This document shows, one piece after another, positions 44,801-48,663 of a stretch of 48,663 nt of DNA (within the stretch, counting starts at the first letter, position 1; each line of letters begins with the position of its first letter). The translations under genes and the position numbers were made by a program. The stretch spans positions 1-48,663 of the forward strand of contig CANLXA010000007.1 in assembly GCA_947494975.1 (NCBI GenBank), given 5' to 3'. The stretch comes from an uncultured Roseicyclus sp. GTDB lineage: Bacteria > Pseudomonadota > Alphaproteobacteria > Rhodobacterales > Rhodobacteraceae. The notes beneath the pieces are model-generated. The model was given only the letters and a program-made list of their open reading frames with translations, was not told the DNA's origin and did no database searches.

Positions 44801-47800
44801 TTTGTCGCGTGCCCACGGATCTTCAGATCTTGAGATCAGAATTGGGGCCAACGAAGTCATTACTGTGAAGTATCAATATTACGACCCATATCTGCCTGAA
44901 GGCCTAGAGGCGATTACCTTCGCGGACGGCACGGAATGGACGCTCCAGGACATCCTCGAAAACACTCGCGTCGACGGCACAACCGGCAATGACAATCTTG
45001 GCGGCACCAATGGATATCAAGACAATCTATTTGGCTTTGAGGGCAACGACACGCTGCGCGGCTACAACGGCAATGACGTTCTGGACGGCGGTCAGGGCGA
45101 CGATCTCATCGATGGCGGCAACGGAAGCGACACCTATTTCTGGCGCATTGGTGATGGCAACGACACCATTGACCATGGCGGCGCGTCCCTAGTGGAGGCG
45201 GATATTCTGCGCTTGTTGGATGTGGAGTCCGATGGTGTGGAACTGACCCGCGCTCAGGGCAGCCACATGTTGACCCTGACGATCCTCGCGACAGGCGAGG
45301 CAATTACGGTCAGCCACCAGTTTTACAACGTGGGCAACGGGTATGGCATTCAGGGCATCGAATTTGCCGACGGTGTGACATGGTCTTTGACTGACATTGT
45401 GGACAATACAAGGGTCGTTGGCACAGCCGGCAATGACAACCTCTCCGGCTACGGTCACTTTGCGCAGCACTATCTGGGCAATGCTGGCAACGATACAATT
45501 ACCGGCCAGAATGGCGACGATACGATCGAAGGTGGCATTGGCGCCGACTATTCGAATGGTGACCACGGCAGTGATCGGTACATCTGGCGGAAGTGGGACG
45601 GCAACGACACGATTGTCGACGGAGGCACATCCACGACGGATGTAGACACGCTCGAACTGGTTGATGTGGCGTCCGATGACGTGATGCTTAGCCGAGTTCA
45701 GGGATCAGTCCACATCGCCATCACAATTGTCAGCACCGGCGAAGTGCTGACGTCGCAATACCAGTTCCGCGACGCCTATGTCGGCCAAGGATTGGAACGG
45801 ATTATCTTCGCGGACGGCGTGACCTGGTCGCATGCTGACATTCAGGCCAATACGTTGGTGACTGGTGGATCGAGCAACGACAACCTGACAGGAACGAATG
45901 GTTTTACCGATCATCTTGTGGGGCTGGAAGGCAACGACACGCTGAATGCCTATAACAGTGACGACATCCTTGATGGCGGTGCCGGGAACGACTCCCTGAC
46001 GGGTGGAAATGGCAACGACACCTACATATGGAGCGTTGGCGACGGGAATGACACGATCAACGATGGCGGAACATCGCTCGTCGAAGCCGATGTGCTGATG
46101 CTGAATGGTGTACTGCCCGCCGACGTTGAGGTGACCCGCGTTTCCGGGACGAACCATCTGACCCTCTCAGTCGGTGATCCAGCGGAAACCATCACGATCA
46201 TTAATCATTTCTATAGCGCGACGCAGGGGCGTGGGATCGAGGCGATCGTCTTGGACGATGGGACCGTTTGGGACACAGGCGAAATCGCAGAAATGGCCGC
46301 CGTCCATGGCACGGCCGGTACCGACCTGATCCACGGTCTGAACCACGTGAACGACAGGCTCGTGGGTGGCGACGGGGATGATACCTTGCGCGGCCATGAC
46401 GGAGATGACGTGCTGATCGGGGGTGTTGGTGCGGATAGCCTTGAAGGGGGCAGCGGGCTCGACACCGCGGACTATTCCACCGCCACCTCTGGCATTACGC
46501 TAGAGTTCTACGTGCCACAGAACAATACGGGCGATGCAGCCGGGGATGTATTCTCATCCATCGAAAACTTCACCGGCAGCGCTTTTGACGACATTATCAA
46601 GGCGACAGTGAATGCGAATTTAGTCTCGGGCGGCGCGGGCAATGACACGCTGTATGGGTTGCAAGGGTCCGACACACTCGATGGTGGTGCGGGCAATGAC
46701 ATCGTTTGGGGTGGTCCGAACAACAACGAAGGCGACGAGTTCCGGTTCGAGGGCAACTTCGGAAACGATACCATCGCCGACTTCGACGTCACCGATCCAT
46801 TAGAGCGCATCCGGCTAATTGGTGTTGCCGGTATCGACAACTTTGCGGATCTCCAGGCCAACCATCTGTCCATGGTAAACGGCAATGCCGTCATCACCGA
46901 CACTCTCGGCAACACCATCACTCTTCTGAATGCCGATGCGCTGCCGTTGACGGCTGAACATTTCTTCTTCGATGCAAGTTCCTATGAGGTCGAAGGGCTG
47001 ACGCTCTTTGGAACCACAGCAAACGACACAATCTGGGGTCAGAACGGAAACGACGCCATTTATTCCGGGGAAGGCAATGACAGCCTGTTTGGGGACGGTG
47101 GGGACGACACGCTTGTTGGCGGGATTGGCAATGACACGCTCTCAGGCGGCAGTGGCAGCGATGTTCTGAATGGTGGCGAGGGTTCTGATATTCTCGTCGG
47201 TGATGGATTTGATTTCCTCGATGGCGGAGCGGATTTCGACCAGTTCAATGTACGCAACGGTGACATTGTCCAAGACAGCGGTTTAACTTACGACACCGCC
47301 GTTATTGCAGACAATTCAGGAGTTTTCCTGAGTATCGACGGCTGGAGTGGAGTAGAAAGAGTCAACGGCAACGTCGGTAACGATACTATTGACGGTTCAA
47401 CGTCCATCGAAGACTTGCTGCTGGATGGTTTTGTTGGCGACGACAGCATTCTGGGGGGGAACGGAAATGATACCCTCTACGGAGGAGATGGTGCGGATAT
47501 TGTATTTGGCGGTGCCGGTGATGATGTCTTCAGCTCAGATGGCTTCGACACTCTCGACGGCGGTGAAGGTGACGATCTCTACTACGTGTTTTCTAACGGT
47601 GATCTGATTACTGACACTGGCCTAACTGGGAACGACACTGTCCAACTCGCGACTGGCACTGGAACAGAATTGAACGTGGGAGCCTGGACCGGGTTGAATC
47701 GTATTGCTGGCAACAGCGGCAATGACACGATTGACGGCTCAGGTAGTTCCGCCGATCTGGACCTCTTGGGCAATGAGGGTGATGACCTCCTTATTGGCGG

Positions 47801-48182
47801 AGATGGTAATGATAGTCTCTATGGGGGCAATGGACACGATGAACTGAGGGGCGGTGCGGGAGATGACGCTTTGCTCGGGAGTCACGGAATGGACGTCTTG
47901 TCGGGAGGAACCGGCAATGATTGGCTCCAGGGACTCTCAAATGTAGACAGGTTTGTATTCGAGGCGGATTTGGGCATCGACGTCATCGCAGACTTCCAGA
48001 ATGACTACGATGTCATGGATTTCTCCGGGCATGCAGGTGTGACATCTCTTGCAGATCTCCACATCGAACAGACCGGAGCACATGCGATTGTCGCGGTAAT
48101 CGGAGCCAGTACGACCGAGCAAATCACCCTCGCGAATTTCACAGCTACACTACTTGATGCGCAGGACTTTGTGTTCACCTAA
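35889..48182 (+). CDS. Giant RTX protein (4,097 residues), probable type I-secreted adhesin or toxin
   Basis: A very large acidic protein. Residues 1-380 form an unrecognised N-terminal domain. Residues 395-500 hold a linker with EF-hand-like loops ([11 protein letters not shown] near 434, [13 protein letters not shown] near 470). Residues about 600-1870 carry some 22 repeats of about 58 residues, each with a DxDGDGxxD loop and a Thr-rich ADGSxTxTT arm. Residues about 1965-2235 contain DUF4214-like modules ([25 protein letters not shown]). Residues about 2245-4020 carry RTX nonapeptides (GGxGNDxL), first as nine modules of about 150 residues with HCBP-related inserts, then as a looser ladder. 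The end ([14 protein letters not shown] through to DAQDFVFT) fits a C-terminal type I secretion signal. Calcium-dependent folding outside the cell is expected. No HlyB/HlyD/TolC genes are present. AAGGAAA precedes the ATG. Confidence 0.9.
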   Translation: MTITIAGSTDTINPRLVSAVQNLNVGLAWERIGASLESHLPNYGVPISEVRVYDNTVFGGFSGPAASTPFGQAAIGVHQVSGPGQYGETTAFHLMVGITNSQSVSSRHLESLIVEEILHHSPIVAREAQARIADFNTEYGPVLPQPMLQAISFIIQDLTVDEFAARADDGTQNVAVFSGLNNVVVRNVTAQISLYYQEIQRQNPEEQIPNLTPSDAQGLALHFLNRYFGRQIFDPESNDLEIDFENPFGEIFGHNDIPNIVALKSLQAISFASDVPSEKLAVLSKIGTGAVVLGGEHSADITKYNFVLSSGWAQTKDLSQFQSHVSGITGGWTPPAGTQVVPHGGGFRIVNNDGTPWNVGEPASYGKPSRKDDGGYTHNPNSELPSKKSKPILLDLDATGLSVTELDASTVYVDSTNDGLLNRTAWAGAGDGVLFYDADGNGEITSTREFVFTEWDPTAASDLEALASVFDTNGDGKLTAADDGWANFKVMVTQADGSLVAQTLDDLNIVEIDLTGNATQIELPDGSVITGTTTFTIEDPNTLVQTTHTLGELTLQSEAMGYDVEQVETTNGAGDRVQTTTAYAADGSIALTIESTVAPDGSLTTNRYDDDGDGVVDRVQTIAVTPITGGTEKVQELYRGSDIATGILLEATKTTIVEVAGVSRTETIERDSVGGGWYDQIQLRVTDLVTGALTITITDKAQDGTPQRIIDETVSADGLTRTEDWDLDADGTVEFTLTHVISVDPVTGVRTETTTRNNADASLRDTRSESFDYDAVTDTTTRTIATDADGDGAFETTQVSNIVVNTDGSTTSTVNTFNQNGSLRATATHTQSVDALIKSVARDIDGDGTTDVTEMDATVIATDGSRTQTTTLLNGDGSLRHASETWRSDNLIETTTHVDLDRDGTFDADEILNDVSLDGVTGEVTAVSYERAADGRILSEETRISSSDGLTTNTTLDADGDGDVDTRVSDVTTVDGAGVATQVVSVRNGDNSLRSETTTTSSADGLSRTIEYDTDGDGTLDQIDQEVRVNNLDGSTTTTIDSFAGNGTTPLSSVVVQQSADRLQTTTTEDRNGDGATDFETVRIEAADGSVTVTETAYFEDGSIASTATSTISGDGLTTTTTRDADGDTISETVTEISTSYALDGSTIETMRVENGDGSLQSLSVLTTSDDGFSTVLEEDFNGNGVFDRRTNTTTTYAANGAMVTLAIVLASDGTILSRTETTVSDDGLGTSVATDADGDGTFDLTTSTTTTLMADGSTVEVTELRDAGGTLRNRTEVTTSDDGRQVTTAVDIDGDGLVDEQTVTIVTDDGSVTSTTTHMAPDGSTQAEAETYADGTGLSSEERFDLDGDGVFDRVESREVVLNADGSTTVTDETRSADGTPTFQEVVTTSDDGRLITTTTDVDGDGVVDFSSTETATLAINGVETFVSESFSSDASLIARTERVVSADGDAVIETIDADGNAVADTVRVTLVGADGVITETTTHYSIGGGLEGIWTKTTSGDGLDIRTEYDRNGDGRVELFSHDETVLNADGSVERVVTYRDGHYVSLGREEYFTSADGLVSRAKIDLDGDGLFDVSNVSTTSYLADGSIETATQAIDENGALLSSSLATVSGNGLIETITSDLDGDGQTDRITTITRGAEGGYTQIVQDYDPGFQLANSATLVVNADGRTQTTTFDFDGDGANDQQLVQVLNADQSVSMVYSDLSGSNPDAIIQSTTSANGLSTVATFDLNGDGTAEFTRAVATSFAADGTQITSLTETGPTGGTIYEQVSSVAADGLTTTTTYDVDGDGTIDGTQVQDTVINADGSTTETIRSTYADGALRAETVIETSADGRRIDVRADYDGNGIADQISQIVIGSDGERVETITSFNEAGYENSRFVTITSADGLTVETHRGNSIETTTYNPTNTASYAWEIASTSDQSGRTSVHHVGADGIETWTYTEKNAGGSVVASHEVRLDEAAKGRIFDEAARIYDTVLDRSLDSTEYESLIEFISDGTLDETALADDLRTSDEFDARYGTQTDAEYVTQLFLNSYGRPPSMVELASSLASLNGDADPWTGVMHPLDRTGLAIELAGSAEHVLTGNTHLATNNFDVIRNPAQFERFLDEAYVEGIVKSLVDVVYDRDPNAQELAHLTEQLLENASNPEDLAQELLDTTGVVAGQAQNALAGLTGSAFVTQAYQNAIGRDPSAEELQVWGGMLASNALTPAQFLASLAQSPEHLETNNAHQATVSDPISYATGDGTTQTLTGSAGIDVIEGHAGADVLKGQGGSDIYRWSAGDGNDTINDASQEVLETDTLQLLDISSNDVALLRTAGSNNLEVEIISTGEVITIVAPPQAVSHTVREYVPIKSINPFSDSDEYTWVTRTIYEDPTVGIESIEFSDGVIWAQEDILQNSQMGGTSGNNNLSGSGNFAVHYQGLNGADTITGQLGDDTLDGGLGNDLLNGKEGNDTYLWIKGNGNDTIREWHSTEYSEFDTLVLSDVNSNDIEIIRHPASDDIHIKILSTGEVITVTDHLQNSYQYQTTRPHPGDGDPITVWRTGYRDTAAGIEQIVFSDGTTWNLNDIVGQTRTLGDASSNNISGLLHSADVLEGSDGNDTLKGRGGNDTIIGGIGDDDLQGGNESDRYEWSLGDGNDIIRDTSISKSDTDTLALLDVDSSDVALARSHGSYHLAITIISTGEIITVENQFYNSGQGRGVEAIEFGDGVRWTIDDITDLTSMTGTSGNDALSGAGQFDQNYFGLEGNDTITAQNGNDLLVGGLGADLLQGGHGNDLYLWSAGDGADTINDTGSSGLEVDRLDFTDIASTSVDLTVSDHNMLVDVLGAGGAQISVTNQFYSHVTGQTNSSVRYGYGLEFLTFSDGVTVEILDSDVAQTLVTGTAATENLAGWGFHDHILGLEGNDTLTGHGGDDTLAGGEGNDVLNGGIGSDIYQWRQGDGDDTIHDGNGTSGTSATAVDRLDLLDVDPSNVDLSRAHGSSDLEIRIGANEVITVKYQYYDPYLPEGLEAITFADGTEWTLQDILENTRVDGTTGNDNLGGTNGYQDNLFGFEGNDTLRGYNGNDVLDGGQGDDLIDGGNGSDTYFWRIGDGNDTIDHGGASLVEADILRLLDVESDGVELTRAQGSHMLTLTILATGEAITVSHQFYNVGNGYGIQGIEFADGVTWSLTDIVDNTRVVGTAGNDNLSGYGHFAQHYLGNAGNDTITGQNGDDTIEGGIGADYSNGDHGSDRYIWRKWDGNDTIVDGGTSTTDVDTLELVDVASDDVMLSRVQGSVHIAITIVSTGEVLTSQYQFRDAYVGQGLERIIFADGVTWSHADIQANTLVTGGSSNDNLTGTNGFTDHLVGLEGNDTLNAYNSDDILDGGAGNDSLTGGNGNDTYIWSVGDGNDTINDGGTSLVEADVLMLNGVLPADVEVTRVSGTNHLTLSVGDPAETITIINHFYSATQGRGIEAIVLDDGTVWDTGEIAEMAAVHGTAGTDLIHGLNHVNDRLVGGDGDDTLRGHDGDDVLIGGVGADSLEGGSGLDTADYSTATSGITLEFYVPQNNTGDAAGDVFSSIENFTGSAFDDIIKATVNANLVSGGAGNDTLYGLQGSDTLDGGAGNDIVWGGPNNNEGDEFRFEGNFGNDTIADFDVTDPLERIRLIGVAGIDNFADLQANHLSMVNGNAVITDTLGNTITLLNADALPLTAEHFFFDASSYEVEGLTLFGTTANDTIWGQNGNDAIYSGEGNDSLFGDGGDDTLVGGIGNDTLSGGSGSDVLNGGEGSDILVGDGFDFLDGGADFDQFNVRNGDIVQDSGLTYDTAVIADNSGVFLSIDGWSGVERVNGNVGNDTIDGSTSIEDLLLDGFVGDDSILGGNGNDTLYGGDGADIVFGGAGDDVFSSDGFDTLDGGEGDDLYYVFSNGDLITDTGLTGNDTVQLATGTGTELNVGAWTGLNRIAGNSGNDTIDGSGSSADLDLLGNEGDDLLIGGDGNDSLYGGNGHDELRGGAGDDALLGSHGMDVLSGGTGNDWLQGLSNVDRFVFEADLGIDVIADFQNDYDVMDFSGHAGVTSLADLHIEQTGAHAIVAVIGASTTEQITLANFTATLLDAQDFVFT
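37700..41480 (+). repeat. About 22 tandem ~58-residue calcium-loop repeats inside the RTX gene
   Basis: From [11 protein letters not shown] to [10 protein letters not shown] the protein repeats a unit made of DxDGDGxxD, a variable strand, ADGSxTxTT, then SLxxxT and a TTSxDGLxxTT strand. I count 22 Asp loops, some decayed (for example [10 protein letters not shown] and [10 protein letters not shown]). At DNA level the period is about 174 bases and the copies are diverged, so the array looks old rather than recently expanded. Confidence 0.8.
42620..46600 (+). repeat. Nine ~150-residue RTX/HCBP modules inside the RTX gene
   Basis: Modules begin near 42620, 43090, 43610, 44050, 44525, 44975, 45420, 45860 and 46310, a period of about 450 bases. 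Each has a GTxGNDNLxG start, a block of RTX nonapeptides, a YxWxxGDGNDTI segment, a LxLLDVxSxDVxLxR strand, STGExITV and a closing GIExIxFxDGxxW. The first two carry extra inserts rich in Pro, Tyr and Thr. Confidence 0.8.
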
Positions 48183-48214
48183 GTGACGCTATCTGATTGC
48201 ATTTGAAACGAAAA

Positions 48215-48238
48215 AACTGGCACCCTAGGGTGCCAGTT
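48215..48238. terminator. Terminator between the RTX gene and the convergent minus-strand genes
   Basis: A perfect palindrome: AACTGGCACCCT pairs with AGGGTGCCAGTT, with no spare loop beyond the central bases. A run of A bases precedes it on the plus strand, giving TTTTTT after the hairpin on the minus strand. It thus terminates the minus-strand gene ending at 48245 and probably also the RTX gene ending at 48182. Confidence 0.85.
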
Positions 48239-48244
48239 GCTGCG

Positions 48245-48544
48245 TCAGAACAGAGATCCCTGCCGCGACGCGTCTTTGTGTTTTTGCCATTGTGGGGCCT
48301 CTGCCGCATGATCCAGCCACTCGGTGACGAAGCTCAAAACCTCCTCGTCCCTTGGGGCCGCCGCGAACGGCAGGAACATGGATCGATACCCGGTGCTTGT
48401 AACAGGCAATGGCTCAGCACATCTGAGCTCCAGATGATCGTAGCGGCCGTTGAGCCAATTGCGACTCATCCGAACCTTTATTTCCAACCCATCCCACTGC
48501 AGCATCCAGCTGTCGTAGTGAGGCTCAGAGCGCTCAATACTCAT
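48245..48544 (-). CDS. 99-residue conserved-type protein of unknown function
   Basis: A soluble protein starting MSIERSEPHYDSWMLQWDGL, followed by EIKVRMSRNWLNGRYDHLEL and the strand LPVTSTGYRSMFLPF, rich in aromatic residues and with no membrane span. I recall similar small proteins near DUF3768 genes in alphaproteobacterial plasmids but cannot name a family. The ATG at 48544 overlaps the stop of the upstream DUF3768 gene by 11 bases, so the two are coupled. It ends seven bases before the terminator hairpin at 48215-48238. Confidence 0.65.
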   Translation of the reverse strand: MSIERSEPHYDSWMLQWDGLEIKVRMSRNWLNGRYDHLELRCAEPLPVTSTGYRSMFLPFAAAPRDEEVLSFVTEWLDHAAEAPQWQKHKDASRQGSLF

Positions 48545-48662
48545 TCGCAAGCATCAGGGTCAGGACGCGAACCGTCTTCTCCGGATTGGCGGGGTTTTCC
48601 GAACATTCCGTGAGCGACGGATCGTAATAGTCGATCTTGAAGAATAGCTTTTGGCCCTCAAG
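48534..48662 (-). CDS. DUF3768 protein, C-terminal end only
   Basis: The minus-strand frame is open from the right edge and reads LEGQKLFFKIDYYDPSLTEC, then NPEKTVRVLTLMLANEY and TGA (48534-48536). The blocks FFKIDYYD and TRVLTxMLAxEY are typical of DUF3768, a small family common on alphaproteobacterial plasmids and of unknown function. The N-terminus lies outside the window. The stop overlaps the next gene, indicating an operon. Confidence 0.8.
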   Translation of the reverse strand, partial: LEGQKLFFKIDYYDPSLTECSENPANPEKTVRVLTLMLANEY

Positions 48663-48663
48663 A

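Noticed and set aside
37000-47930. Regular DNA repeats that might suggest a CRISPR or satellite array
   Set aside because: The periods are multiples of three, copies are diverged and in frame, and they encode calcium-loop and RTX repeats; there are no unique spacers between identical repeats.

Overview
The window looks like accessory DNA (a plasmid or a chromosomal island) of an alphaproteobacterium, most likely of the Rhodobacterales/Roseobacter group. This placement is an inference from the protein style: an H-NS/HvrA-type protein, a DUF3768 protein, IS3/IS5/IS110 relatives, a giant RTX protein and a conjugation region of plasmid type. No rRNA, tRNA or CRISPR array was seen. Many genes are broken by insertions, nonsense codons or truncation, as expected of a defence and mobile-element hotspot.

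Layout. 0-1.1 kb: the 3' end of a tyrosine integrase, an AlpA-like small DNA-binding protein, and a decayed IS3 orfA carrying two short palindromic insertions. 1.3-3.8 kb: a lipoprotein and a two-domain peptidoglycan hydrolase (lysozyme-like plus M15 peptidase). 4.0-4.2 kb: an IS5 scrap. 4.4-6.7 kb: a membrane-tailed caspase-like protease, a 39-residue secreted cysteine-rich peptide that overlaps it by four bases, and a single-span membrane protein. 6.7-7.3 kb: an orphan gene. 7.9-10.0 kb: an N-terminally truncated IS110 transposase abutting an intact IS3 element.

10.06-24.5 kb is the main defence locus. dndB-dndC-dndD-dndE-dndA form one tightly overlapping operon for DNA phosphorothioate modification. 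The usual dndFGH restriction genes are not there. Instead, two bases beyond dndA, a convergent five-gene operon in which every gene overlaps the next encodes a PLD-helicase, a 68-residue protein, an SMC/DndD-like ATPase, a 173-residue protein and a DUF262-DUF1524 (GmrSD/SspE-like) nuclease. A DUF4007 gene follows beyond pseudogenes. My reading is a phosphorothioate-linked defence system with a non-standard restriction half.

25.4-32.1 kb is a mobilisation segment: a DNA adenine methylase interrupted by a stop codon near its C-terminus, a replication-relaxation protein, a VirD4/TraD-type coupling ATPase, small partners, an H-NS-like protein, a RuvC-like protein and an XRE regulator. A long imperfect hairpin lies upstream of the last. 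32.5-33.8 kb is a dead IS3 copy interrupted by two further members of the same short palindromic element family. 35.1-48.2 kb holds a small secreted protein and a 4,097-residue RTX protein. The right edge has a DUF3768 gene and a small conserved gene on the minus strand, ending at a strong terminator shared with the RTX gene.
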